This document shows, piece by piece, positions 45,332 through 54,905 of a stretch of 64,000 nt of DNA. The DNA is from an uncultured Desulfuromonas sp. (GTDB taxonomy: Bacteria; Desulfobacterota; Desulfuromonadia; Desulfuromonadales; Desulfuromonadaceae): positions 2,666,001 to 2,730,000 of the forward strand of contig NZ_OY787469.1 of assembly GCF_963678835.1 (NCBI RefSeq), read 5' to 3'. The position numbers and the translations under genes are program-made. Under the pieces are notes generated by a model. It was not told the DNA's origin, searched no databases, and saw only the letters and a list, made by a program, of their open reading frames with translations. The stretch's first letter is position 1, and each line of letters opens with the position of its first letter.

Positions 45332-45871
45332 CTAACCTTTTTTATCTTCAGCGGCAGGATTATCCTGCTCAGCTGGGGTAATCACTTCAACAATGCGTGC
45401 CAGGGAGGTCTGGACCACGGCCGGGCGTCCGAAACGAAACACGCCGAGGGTGCCGACCATAAAGGCACCGCCGATCATCAGTGCCAACAGCGCTGCCGGA
45501 ATACCGACGGGTAACAGGCTGGCGATAAAATAACCGACTGCCAGACCGAGTGCAAGCATGATAAAGGCAATGATGTATAAAAAGTTCTGTGAGTCGGCTA
45601 AACCGGCGGTGGTTTCGATTTCGACACGCACCGTATCCCCGACCCGCGCATAGGGCTGATTATCTGCCAGCAGGCGGCGTTGACCGTTCCCGCCGCTCTG
45701 ACAACAACCACCGGAGGCTCCGCAGCCACTGCACCCTTCGCTTTGCTCTCTGGCCACAACAGCCAGGCGCTTTTCGCGCAGCTCAATGACCACGCCGGTC
45801 TCGCTGAGAGTGGTCTGGTGTTCAAACAGCCGATTGACCACCTCTTTGGCCGTGGGAATCTCTTCGATCAT
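45332..45871 (-). CDS. RseC/MucC-family membrane protein
   Basis: A 179-residue protein. The N-terminal soluble domain contains a cysteine cluster CSGCGASGGCC, as in RseC/MucC proteins. Two membrane helices follow (about residues 95-115 and 120-145), then a short C-terminal domain. RseC relatives influence sigma-E signalling or help reduce SoxR in enterobacteria and are linked to Rnf complexes; the role in this organism is unknown. The ATG overlaps the stop of the amidohydrolase gene (ATGA), with GGAGGGGG upstream. Confidence 0.78.
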   Translation of the reverse strand: MIEEIPTAKEVVNRLFEHQTTLSETGVVIELREKRLAVVAREQSEGCSGCGASGGCCQSGGNGQRRLLADNQPYARVGDTVRVEIETTAGLADSQNFLYIIAFIMLALGLAVGYFIASLLPVGIPAALLALMIGGAFMVGTLGVFRFGRPAVVQTSLARIVEVITPAEQDNPAAEDKKG

Positions 45872-47145
45872 GCCCCCTCCTCAATGCTTCGATCATAACG
45901 GATGTGACCGTCAATCACCACCAGAGTCACATCGTTGGTGCGTTGCGCGTGGCACAAAAACGCGCTGAGTTGATCGAGGTCGGGCAACTGTTCAGGCTCA
46001 AGCAATTGAAACGTTGCCCGGCAACCGGGTGCCAGACAACCCACATCATCGAGGCCCATGGCTTTGGCACCGCCCATAGTGGCCATGTACAACAACTGCT
46101 TTGCACTGAGGTCACCGTTAAACCAGTTGCGGGCAAAGGCCATTTCATCCCAGATTGATAATGAATCATTGCTGGCCAGACTGTCGGTGCCGAGGGCCAG
46201 AGTGACGCCTTGCGCCAGATAATCGGCCACTGGGGCAACACCGCAATTGAGACGGGCATTGGAGCGTGGACACAGCACCATGCTGCTGTCGGACTGCGCC
46301 ACGGTGCGAATCTCGTCACGATTAAGATGGACGCCATGCACAAGGAGAGTATCCGGCCGCAACGCTCCGGCTTTTTCCAGACACGGCAAGGGGCGCTGAT
46401 GACGCGGTTTATCAAGAAACGGCGCCCAGCCGACAAAAGGGTAAAACTCATCGACCATGGGGCCACGATGCTGATGCATGAATTCAATTTCGTCGTGGGA
46501 TTCCGCGACATGCACGGTGGTGGGCAGATGACGACAACTGGTGTAGCGGTAGCTTTGCTCGAGGAGATCATCACTGAGGGTGTACGGCGCATGGGGAGCT
46601 GCCCCCCACTGGCTGGTCGGCCAGTGTTCCAGACAGTGATCGAGGTTTTGCCACTGATGATGGACGCGCACCGGATCGTGGCCAAGTACTTCAATGTAAC
46701 AGCGCCCCGGCAATTGTTCGGCCACTGTCGTGTAAAAGCCGGATTCCGACAGGATGTCGGCAATCACGCCACTGCCACTGCGGAGCGACTGCCGCAGACC
46801 ATTGAGCCATGAGGCTCTTGAATCGTCACCATTGACGCGGCGGGCGATTTTAACGCGAATCAGGCGCAGCAGCCACGAGGTAAAGCTTGCTTGTGTCGGC
46901 TCCGGAGAACTCACCTCAGCCGCCCATTGAGGGAAATCACTGAGTTCGAGATGGGTGTGGGCATTGACAAAAGCCGGCAACAGGATGCTGTCGCCCAAGT
47001 TCACCACTTCAGCCTTCGTGTAGCGTGTTGTCAGCTCTGAGGCCGGGCCAACGGCGACAATGCGGCCTTGATCCACGACCAGGGCGGCATCCTCAATGGC
47101 ATCGGTGTGGATCGGCAGGATATAACGGCAACGATATAGTTTCAT
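45868..47145 (-). CDS. Amidohydrolase-family deaminase (MtaD/aminofutalosine deaminase-like)
   Basis: A 425-residue metal-dependent hydrolase. Metal ligands are seen in NAHTHLELS near residue 60, HVAESHDE near 215, LLVHGVHL near 270 and GTDSLASND near 325. This set is typical of S-adenosylhomocysteine/methylthioadenosine deaminases and of the aminofutalosine deaminase of the futalosine menaquinone route. Which substrate applies cannot be decided without other pathway genes. It lies between panC (8 nt) and the RseC-like gene in one transcript. Confidence 0.8.
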   Translation of the reverse strand: MKLYRCRYILPIHTDAIEDAALVVDQGRIVAVGPASELTTRYTKAEVVNLGDSILLPAFVNAHTHLELSDFPQWAAEVSSPEPTQASFTSWLLRLIRVKIARRVNGDDSRASWLNGLRQSLRSGSGVIADILSESGFYTTVAEQLPGRCYIEVLGHDPVRVHHQWQNLDHCLEHWPTSQWGAAPHAPYTLSDDLLEQSYRYTSCRHLPTTVHVAESHDEIEFMHQHRGPMVDEFYPFVGWAPFLDKPRHQRPLPCLEKAGALRPDTLLVHGVHLNRDEIRTVAQSDSSMVLCPRSNARLNCGVAPVADYLAQGVTLALGTDSLASNDSLSIWDEMAFARNWFNGDLSAKQLLYMATMGGAKAMGLDDVGCLAPGCRATFQLLEPEQLPDLDQLSAFLCHAQRTNDVTLVVIDGHIRYDRSIEEGA

Positions 47146-47153
47146 AACGGATC

Positions 47154-48017
47154 TCAGGCACGCACCGGTTGTAACAGATAATGATTGTCGATCAAGCGGG
47201 TGGTTCCAAAACGCACTGCCAGCAGAATCACCGCATGCTCGTCAACCTGATCAACATCCTGCAGGGTTTCATCGTGACAGATCTGAATGTAATCGATACA
47301 CGCATCGGGCTGAGCACCGACAATATCGCGTGCCTGAGCGATCAGGGTTGCGGCATCACGTTGACCGGCTGCAGCCGATTCGCAAACACTGCGGATGGAA
47401 GCGATCAATGACAACCCCTGTTTGCGCAAATCATCACTGAGATACGTGTTGCGCGAACTCATGGCCAACCCGTCGGATTCACGGACAATCGGCATACCGA
47501 GAATGGCGATCGGCAGGTTGAGGTCTTTGACCATTTTGCGGATTACGGCTAATTGCTGAAAGTCCTTCATGCCGAACAGCGCCACATGCGGTTGAACTAA
47601 ATTGAACAGCTTGTTGACCACGGTGGTCACGCCATCGAAATGACCGGGACGGCTGGCGCCGCACAACCCCTCACTGAGTCCGGTGACCTGAACCGTGGTG
47701 GCGCTGCCTTGGGGATACATGGCCTCGGCTTCCGGGGCAAACAGAATATCGACGCCGGTTTTGGCGGCCAGCTCGGCATCGCGCTGCAGAGCACGCGGGT
47801 AGCTGTCAAAATCTTCGTTAGGTCCGAATTGCGTTGGATTGACAAAGATCGACAGCACCAGCAGATCACCGCGACCACGGCCCTCTTCCAGTAACGACAG
47901 ATGTCCTTGATGGAGAAAGCCCATGGTGGGCACAAAGCTGATTTTTTTACCTTGTTGACGTTCGGCCAACATGCGTTGTTGAAAGGCCTGAACGTCGTGA
48001 ATGATTTCCATCTGCAC
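47154..48017 (-). CDS. panC: Pantothenate synthetase
   Basis: A 287-residue enzyme that joins pantoate and beta-alanine using ATP. PTMGFLHQGHLSLL (HxGH nucleotide-binding motif) is near residue 30, VNPTQFGPNEDFDSYPR near 60, FGMKDFQQLAVI near 150 and SDGLAMSSRNTYL (KMSKS-like) near 185. It follows panB by 6 nt, the standard order for vitamin B5 synthesis. No panD is in view. Confidence 0.96.
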   Translation of the reverse strand: MQMEIIHDVQAFQQRMLAERQQGKKISFVPTMGFLHQGHLSLLEEGRGRGDLLVLSIFVNPTQFGPNEDFDSYPRALQRDAELAAKTGVDILFAPEAEAMYPQGSATTVQVTGLSEGLCGASRPGHFDGVTTVVNKLFNLVQPHVALFGMKDFQQLAVIRKMVKDLNLPIAILGMPIVRESDGLAMSSRNTYLSDDLRKQGLSLIASIRSVCESAAAGQRDAATLIAQARDIVGAQPDACIDYIQICHDETLQDVDQVDEHAVILLAVRFGTTRLIDNHYLLQPVRA

Positions 48018-48023
48018 CCTCTC

Positions 48024-48824
48024 CTAAAAACTGTGCTCGTCGCCGGGAAATGTTCCGGCACGCACTTCATCGATGTAGCTGGTCATGGCTTCTTTGATGA
48101 GCGGAGCCAGATCGGCATAAACTTTGACAAACTTGGGCGAATATTTTTCGCACAGGCCGAGAATATCGTGAATCACCAGCACCTGACCGGAGCAATGCAC
48201 CCCGGCACCAATGCCGATGGTCGGGATATCAATACTTTCGGTAATCTGTTTGGCCAGATCGGCAGGAATGCCTTCGAGCACCACGGCAAAAGCACCGGCC
48301 TCGGCCACGGCCTTGGCATCGGCAATCAGTTGCCGGGCCTGCTCCTCTTTGCGGCCCTGCACCCGGTAACCGCCCATGCGGTGGATCGACTGCGGGGTCA
48401 GACCGATATGGGCCACCACCGGAATGTCCATGTTAACGATGGCGCGAATGGTGTCGGCGACGTTTTCACCGCCTTCAAGCTTGACGGCGTGGGCTCCGGC
48501 ATCCTTGACCAGACGTCCGGCGTTCAAGCAGGCGTCACGCACATCCACCTGATAGGATAAAAACGGCATGTCGGCAATCACCAGAGCACCCTGGTTGCCG
48601 CGCATCACCGCTTTGGTGTGATAAATCATCTCTTCCATGGTCACCGGCAAGGTGGTGTCATAGCCGGAGAAGACACTGCCGACGGAATCGCCGACCAGAA
48701 TCATGTCGATTCCGGCCTGATCCATCATCCGGGCGAAGGGATAATCATAGGCCGTCAACACGGTGATCTTATCCCCTTTGGCGTACATGTTCTGAATATT
48801 GAGTACGGTGGTTTGTTTCCTCAT
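48024..48824 (-). CDS. panB: 3-methyl-2-oxobutanoate hydroxymethyltransferase
   Basis: A 266-residue TIM-barrel enzyme making ketopantoate from alpha-ketoisovalerate and methylene-THF. VLTAYDYPFARMMDQAGIDMILVGDSVG near residues 22-49 holds metal and substrate ligands (pattern YDYP ... VGDSVG); VVAHIGLTPQS near 135 and the catalytic glutamate in VLEGIP near 181 are intact. It is the first gene of the panB-panC-amidohydrolase-rseC-smpB-ssrA series on the minus strand. Confidence 0.96.
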   Translation of the reverse strand: MRKQTTVLNIQNMYAKGDKITVLTAYDYPFARMMDQAGIDMILVGDSVGSVFSGYDTTLPVTMEEMIYHTKAVMRGNQGALVIADMPFLSYQVDVRDACLNAGRLVKDAGAHAVKLEGGENVADTIRAIVNMDIPVVAHIGLTPQSIHRMGGYRVQGRKEEQARQLIADAKAVAEAGAFAVVLEGIPADLAKQITESIDIPTIGIGAGVHCSGQVLVIHDILGLCEKYSPKFVKVYADLAPLIKEAMTSYIDEVRAGTFPGDEHSF

Positions 48825-49522
48825 GGTCTCATCCTGTTTTTTGCCTGAACCATAAAAGACTCAGGCGCAATGCATTTCAATGAAAAGGCCTTCCAAGGTC
48901 ACGACGACTGGAAGGCCACAAACAGCATCATGCTTCCAATGGAAACATGACCTCGCGCCGGTGAATGCCTCCGTCCCGGTCAACTGATCCGGGCAGCATG
49001 TAAAAAAAACGTCAGCGAGCTTGCCTGTCGGCTCCCCAGACGCGTTGCGGGCCAGCAAAACTCAGCAATCAAGGCTATAGGCGTGCCCGGAAAATGTCCA
49101 GATTTTTCTGGCCGCTCCGTCAGGAGCGGCCCGGCTATTTTGACTGTTTCAGGCCGCGAGTACAAAACGAGGGACTTTTGTCGTCATTCCCGCGCAGGCG
49201 GGAATCCAGTTCAATGATGGAGCATGGCTCCCCGCCTGCGCGAGGAGAACGCGTTAAGCTCCAGTAAATATCCCCCGGTCAAATCGGGGGTTTTAAAAAT
49301 TGCCAGCCCCTCAAAGGGGCGTTAACGCAATCTTCAAAATCAAAAACACATCTTACTGTCATCCCCGAATGATCCTGTCGGGGACCCACGCCCTTAAAGC
49401 CCTGGATTCCCGCCTGCGCGGGAATGACATAAAGGAATATTGTCGTATCAGGGGGAGTCAAATTCCCAGGACCGTCGAACTTTTAGGTCCCCCGGCACAG
49501 CCGGGGGATTACTCTTTGCAAC
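48825..49522. other. Intergenic region with REP-like and terminator-like hairpins
   Basis: No credible gene. It contains ATTCCCGC-GCAG-GCGGGAAT at 49186-49205 and a second, oppositely oriented copy at 49406-49425. Other hairpins are CCCCCG/CGGGGG at 49272-49290 followed by TTTT, GCCCC/GGGGC at 49306-49320 and GGCCGCTCC/GGAGCGGCC near 49108-49130. The panB promoter should lie in the first part; none is convincing by eye. Confidence 0.6.
49488..49508 (-). terminator. Probable terminator of the glutamate dehydrogenase gene
   Basis: A perfect 9-bp GC-rich hairpin (TCCCCCGGC-ACA-GCCGGGGGA) lies 14 nt after the stop codon. The T run is weak, so efficiency is uncertain. Confidence 0.5.
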
Positions 49523-52500
49523 TTAAAGCATGCCATTAAGATGATCCAGCATGATCATCAACGGATGAAAGTTAGCCGCGGGCTGATCAAGCATCAGGGT
49601 CTGCAGACGCTTGTAACGGCGGAAGCGCACCCGCGATTGCGCCAGCAAACGATCGATATTGCCGTCGAACTGTTGCAGCACCTTTTTCGCCAGCACAAAC
49701 TCGGCATGGTGATACCCGGTGCGCAAGGCATGGCGGGTCATACGATCCCAGCGGTCACGCAACGGCACCTGCTCAACGGCACCAAGCAGATCTTTGATCT
49801 CAAACTGCGACTGGACATCACCCAAGACCACCGCCGCGGTATGGAGATCCACCCCGGCCTGTTGGTGCAAGGCCATCACCGGCAACAGGTTTTCCATCAT
49901 CGGTAACGTGGCAAATTGCAGGGCGTGCTCTTCGTTCATGCCCTGCGCCACCAGGTCAGCAACCTGTTGTTGACAGGCATTCCAGCGTTTTTCGGGCAGC
50001 ACGCTGCTGAGCAGCTTGCCGTAGTCGACAAGGTCCTGGCGCATGGTACTCAGCCGTTCGAAATCGATCAGTTCACGTGCCTGACTCAATGCCCAATCGC
50101 ACATGGAGGACAGGGTCTCTTCAAGTGCCAACAGACGACGATACTGCTCTTTGGCGGGCATCTGATTATCCAACTGCTGAATCTGGCCGCGTAAGGTGGC
50201 ACCGTCAATCAATCGGTCAAAATGGATATAGGCCTCAGCGACCTGATGCAGAGGAATATCGTAGCGGCGGCCCATCCGGTAGCAGAACGCGCACCCAGCC
50301 TGATTGACCACCAGGTTAGTGATCATGGTGGCAATGATTTCCCGCTTGAGTGGCTGACTATCGAGGTGGTCGGCAAATTGATCGGCAATGGCCTGCGGGT
50401 AGTAATCGACAAGAAACTCTGCGGCCAGAGGTTGATCCGGCAGATCGGACTCTAGAAGATCATGGTAGAGCTGCATTTTGCTGTACGCCAGCAGGATGGC
50501 CAGTTCGGGGCGGGTGTAGGCGACTTTGCGGCCCATCACCTCTTTGCTGCCCGGAAGAGCTTCGCTCTGACGATTAAGCAGATCGATGGTCGCCAGCCGT
50601 GCGGTCAGATCGATAAATAACTCGCGATCCTGCTGGCTACGCAAGCTGTCGAGGGACAGGCACTGACTTTGACCGTAGTTGTTCGCCAACACCAAATCAC
50701 ACACATCGTCTGTCACGGCTTCCAACAGGCGATCCCGCTCGTCATCATCGGCCACCTGGCCCGATTCCATGAGATGTTGCATGAAAATCTTCAGGTTGAC
50801 TTCATGGTCGGAACAATCAACTCCAGCCGAGTTGTCAATGGCATCGGTGTTGATGCGGCCACCGTTCACGGCGTATTCAATCCGAGCCAACTGGGTCATT
50901 CCGAGGTTGCCCCCCTCTCCCACCACTTTGGCACGCAGTTGGCTGCCATTGATACGCACCGCATCATTGGCCCGGTCTCCGGCGTCTTCATCTTTCTCGC
51001 TGCCGGCTTTCACATAGGTGCCGATGCCTCCATTCCACAGCAGATCGACATCCGCCATCAGCAGCAGGCGGATCAGGCTGTCGCCGTCGAGAGTTTCATG
51101 GCGCACGCCCAGCCAGTCGCGCACCTGCTCGGATAACGGAATCTCCTTGGCATCGCGATCAAACACGCCGCCACCTGCAGAGATCAGGCTGCTGTCAAAA
51201 TCACTCCACGACGAACGCGGCAGCTCAAACAGTCGCTTGCGCTCGGCAAAGGTGGTTGCCGGGTCAGGATCAGGATCGAGGAAAATATGGCGATGGTTAA
51301 AGGCGGCTTTGAGGCAAATCTGTTCAGAAAGCAGCATGCCGTTACCGAACACGTCGCCACTCATATCGCCGATACCAACGACACTGAACGGCTCGCTCTG
51401 GATATCAATGCCCATTTCCCGGAAATGGCGTTGCACACACACCCAGGCACCGCGCGCGGTAATACCGAGAACTTTGTGATCGTATCCGCGTGATCCGCCG
51501 CTGGCAAAGCCGTCGCCAAGCCAGAAGTTGTAATCACGGCTGACGGCATTGGCCGTATCCGGCAAATGGGCGGTGCCTTTGTCGGCCGCGACCACCAGAT
51601 ACGGGTCATCCTCGTCGTAACGCACCACATTTTCAGAAGGGATCACTTTGCCGCCCACCCGGTTGTCGGTCACATCGAGCAAACCGCGCATCAGGGTTTG
51701 ATAGGCTTTTTTCGACAGCGCCATGCCCTCTTCACGATCGGTCCAGGGTGTTTTAACGATGAAACCACCTTTGGAGCCCACCGGCACAATCTGGGCATTT
51801 TTGGTCATTTGTGTCTTCATTAAACCGAGGATCTCCGTGCGGAAATCATCCGGACGATCCGACCAGCGAATACCGCCACGGGCGACCATACCACCACGCA
51901 AATGGATCCCCTCCATGGCCGCATTGTGCACATACACTTCGAACAGCGGTCGCGGTACAGGCATATCCACAATGCCGATAGCACTGATCTTGAACGAGAA
52001 GAAATAGTCGTCGCTGTCTTTGCGTTTGAAGAAGTTGGTGCGTACCGTTGAGTCAATCAAGTTGAAGATGGTGCGCAGAATACGATCTTCATTGACATCG
52101 TCAACCTCGCGCAACGCTTCAATCAGCTCCATGCGTGCCGGAAACAGTGCCTGCTCATCTCGCACCACCGGGTCAGCCCATTCCACCTTGTTGATAAAGC
52201 GCGATTCAAAGTAGCGGTACAACGCCAGGGCGGCACGCGGATTATTGAGCAGCGCAAAGGCCACGGTACGTTTGGTAAACGACGAGCCGAGCTGAAAGTA
52301 GTAGTTACGATAGGCGCGGAACACATCGATCTGCTGCCAGTCAAGAGTGGTGGACACCAGCAGACGGTTGAGATAATCGTTTTCCGCCCGGCCACTGCGC
52401 AAAGCGCGCAGGGCATCGAGCAGCCGTTGGCGAATATGCAGCAGACTCTCTTCGCTCGGCAATTTATTGAGAACTCCAAAGCTCTTGATGAACAGATCTT

Positions 52501-54265
52501 GACCGTCAATCGTCAGAGTAAAATCGACTTCATCAATGATGGTCAGATCAAGGTTGACCAGGATCGGCATCAGCTCATTGAGAAAGCTTTGCCGGGTACT
52601 GTAAAACTGCAACCGGCAGGAGGAGTTGACGCCGCTGTTGACCGGCCCCCACAAATCCACCTGTTCTTGCTGTTCTTTGAGCAAGGTTTCCAGGCAATGG
52701 ATATCGCGCAAGCAGAAGCGCGGATGGATGCGGGAACGGTAATCCGGGCAGAAGGCCTCGGCATAGCGCCGCCATAGGGTCAATCCACGGTGATTGCCCT
52801 GCTCGCGGATCAAGACGGTGCGCAGTTTCTGTTTCCAACTCTGCAGCAACCCCGTCAGTGAACTGGCCAGTTGATCAAAATCAACATCTTTCGGTTTGTC
52901 GCGACAGATCAAATTCGCCTGAACAATGTAATATTCGCTGTTGAACTGCAACACCCGCATGGTCGGTTTACGGGCGTGAAACTGGTGAGACAGAAAGTTC
53001 TCCAACTGACTGAAATCGGCATTCTGACTCAAAGTGCGAGGAACAATTAGCAACAGAGCCATGGTGCTCAACTCCGTATCCATGGGGACCACCCGCACAC
53101 TGCCCTGCGGGGAAAACAGCAGCGAGTTCATAATATGCTTGAGCTGTTCAACGGAAAGGAAAAACAGGTCGGGCTCCGGGAACGTCGCCAGCAGGGCTTC
53201 AATTTTGCGATAATTATAGCTGCCTTCGGCAATGCCCAAGTGTTCCAAGGCATAGCTGATCTTGCTCTGCAGCGCCGGGACATCGAGAGCCGAACCATGA
53301 ACCGTGCGCGTGTACAAGCCCAACAGTACATGCTCAAGGATGCCGTGCTCATTGTATTTATCGCGCACACAGATTGCCGTTAACGGTTCATCGCGCCAAA
53401 CCTTGCTGGGAATGACAGTCTCCATGACCAGCAGCGGTGATTTGCGCATCAGGCAGGACTGGATCAGATCATCACACTGGCTGAGCGCCTGTGGCTGAAG
53501 ATAATTGGGATGATCAGGGTGGTCGCTGATTCCCAGAGACTTCTCTTCCACCGCCTGAACCTGACCATCGTCACAGCACTTGTCCAACTGCAGTTGCCGG
53601 TAGCCAAGCAGCAGAAAATGATCGTCCTTGAGCCACTGCCAGAAATCACTGAACCCAGCTTCTCCAGCCAGGCCTTCCAGCTCAGAGAAACGTTGCTGCA
53701 GGGCCGCAGTATCGTTACAAAACCGATGGACTTCGCGTAATACATCGGTCACCTCTTGTTCGAGTTGTTCACACCCTTCCACCTGTGCCAGTTGAACAAC
53801 GATAAACGACTCATCAGCATTAGCCAGATCGGCATCGGCCAGCGCCACAATACGCCCGTCCTTGTGCTCAACGTTAAGGCGCAAATGGACAATCTCCTGC
53901 CAGTCGAGATGCTGGCGGGTCAAATAAACCTGCAACGAGTCAAACAGGTACTGCGCATCCTCAACACTACATATTAACAAGGAGATGTGCTGTCCTTTCA
54001 CCGGCAGGCAACGGACCTCAACAGGTTGCTGGCGTGACTCCATGGTGACAAAGAAGGTGCTGATCACCTCGGCCAGTTCATCGCTGCTTAATTGCAGCAA
54101 GTCACCGGGTACCGCCTGTCCTTTCAATGATTTAAGTAATGAAAAAACCGCTGCACGTTGTGGATCGCTGAAGCGCTGCTTGAGAGAGTCGGTTAAAGTG
54201 GAAAGGTGTTCATGGAACCGGGCGATGGTCTTGCTCTGGGTTTGATACTGATGAGATTGGGCCAC
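49523..54265 (-). CDS. Large NAD-dependent glutamate dehydrogenase (GDH-180 class)
   Basis: A 1580-residue enzyme, the usual size for this class (about 1600). It oxidises glutamate to 2-oxoglutarate and ammonia with NAD. A long N-terminal regulatory part with ACT-like segments precedes the catalytic core. The core holds MEGIHLRGGMVARGGIRWSDR, the lysine region VPVGSKGGFIVK and the nucleotide-binding VVGIGDMSGDVFGNGML, around residues 820-1060. The start appears to be GTG at 54265 with a GGGGGG-rich site upstream. It stands alone between intergenic repeat regions, suggesting independent control of glutamate catabolism. Confidence 0.95.
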   Translation of the reverse strand: MAQSHQYQTQSKTIARFHEHLSTLTDSLKQRFSDPQRAAVFSLLKSLKGQAVPGDLLQLSSDELAEVISTFFVTMESRQQPVEVRCLPVKGQHISLLICSVEDAQYLFDSLQVYLTRQHLDWQEIVHLRLNVEHKDGRIVALADADLANADESFIVVQLAQVEGCEQLEQEVTDVLREVHRFCNDTAALQQRFSELEGLAGEAGFSDFWQWLKDDHFLLLGYRQLQLDKCCDDGQVQAVEEKSLGISDHPDHPNYLQPQALSQCDDLIQSCLMRKSPLLVMETVIPSKVWRDEPLTAICVRDKYNEHGILEHVLLGLYTRTVHGSALDVPALQSKISYALEHLGIAEGSYNYRKIEALLATFPEPDLFFLSVEQLKHIMNSLLFSPQGSVRVVPMDTELSTMALLLIVPRTLSQNADFSQLENFLSHQFHARKPTMRVLQFNSEYYIVQANLICRDKPKDVDFDQLASSLTGLLQSWKQKLRTVLIREQGNHRGLTLWRRYAEAFCPDYRSRIHPRFCLRDIHCLETLLKEQQEQVDLWGPVNSGVNSSCRLQFYSTRQSFLNELMPILVNLDLTIIDEVDFTLTIDGQDLFIKSFGVLNKLPSEESLLHIRQRLLDALRALRSGRAENDYLNRLLVSTTLDWQQIDVFRAYRNYYFQLGSSFTKRTVAFALLNNPRAALALYRYFESRFINKVEWADPVVRDEQALFPARMELIEALREVDDVNEDRILRTIFNLIDSTVRTNFFKRKDSDDYFFSFKISAIGIVDMPVPRPLFEVYVHNAAMEGIHLRGGMVARGGIRWSDRPDDFRTEILGLMKTQMTKNAQIVPVGSKGGFIVKTPWTDREEGMALSKKAYQTLMRGLLDVTDNRVGGKVIPSENVVRYDEDDPYLVVAADKGTAHLPDTANAVSRDYNFWLGDGFASGGSRGYDHKVLGITARGAWVCVQRHFREMGIDIQSEPFSVVGIGDMSGDVFGNGMLLSEQICLKAAFNHRHIFLDPDPDPATTFAERKRLFELPRSSWSDFDSSLISAGGGVFDRDAKEIPLSEQVRDWLGVRHETLDGDSLIRLLLMADVDLLWNGGIGTYVKAGSEKDEDAGDRANDAVRINGSQLRAKVVGEGGNLGMTQLARIEYAVNGGRINTDAIDNSAGVDCSDHEVNLKIFMQHLMESGQVADDDERDRLLEAVTDDVCDLVLANNYGQSQCLSLDSLRSQQDRELFIDLTARLATIDLLNRQSEALPGSKEVMGRKVAYTRPELAILLAYSKMQLYHDLLESDLPDQPLAAEFLVDYYPQAIADQFADHLDSQPLKREIIATMITNLVVNQAGCAFCYRMGRRYDIPLHQVAEAYIHFDRLIDGATLRGQIQQLDNQMPAKEQYRRLLALEETLSSMCDWALSQARELIDFERLSTMRQDLVDYGKLLSSVLPEKRWNACQQQVADLVAQGMNEEHALQFATLPMMENLLPVMALHQQAGVDLHTAAVVLGDVQSQFEIKDLLGAVEQVPLRDRWDRMTRHALRTGYHHAEFVLAKKVLQQFDGNIDRLLAQSRVRFRRYKRLQTLMLDQPAANFHPLMIMLDHLNGML

Positions 54266-54741
54266 GATCTGATTACCCCCCTGATTGGATAATGAAGAAT
54301 GGGAATAGTATTGTAATGTTTAGAGTTTAGATGAGTGCCCAGAGTTTGGCAAGAACGCATTCCGATTTGTATACGCGCACGAATCCCCACTGTCCTTGTG
54401 GCAAAGGAAGCTCCGTTCAGCACGGTGTATTTTCCCAGATAGCCGAACGACACGCGTCGGATCAGAGACTTTTTAAGAGGTTACTCAAGACGTTGACCGT
54501 CACGACGAATTTGCCGATAGTTCAGCCAACCGATTTCCGCCCTCAGAATGCCGACAGACAACGCAGTGATGTTCACGCGGAACGGAAAAACTGGACATTG
54601 CGTTCGGTGCGGCTGAACGGGAGAGCTTGGGAGCAAAATAACACACCACTGCAGGGCGGGCACCGTCCCGCCCGTTTGATCGGTGCCACACCAGAAATTG
54701 AGCGCGACTGAAGATTGTTATCACCGTTTTACACCAAAGCT

Positions 54742-54905
54742 GATGAGTCGCACGATTTTCCGAGCCTGCAGACGGTTGAAAACCGTCTGTGGAGCTCATG
54801 GACGAGCGACCACCATCTCTGATGGTGTAAGCAAGACGGAAATCGCATTTTCGGCTTGCGTTTATTGGGAAACACAGGATGTGTTTATCCAATATTCTCA
54901 TTGAT
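54742..54905. repeat. Hairpin-rich 164-bp segment, copy 1
   Basis: Found only in repeat units 1 and 4 (second copy at 56777-56940, offset 2035 bp, very few differences). It contains four successive hairpins: AGACGGTT-GAA-AACCGTCT (54770-54788), CACCATC/GATGGTG (54811-54827), GCAAG/CTTGC (54831-54859) and ATTGG...CCAAT with an inner AAACAC/GTGTTT (54864-54893). The difference C/T in the second loop is outside the stem. Confidence 0.75.
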
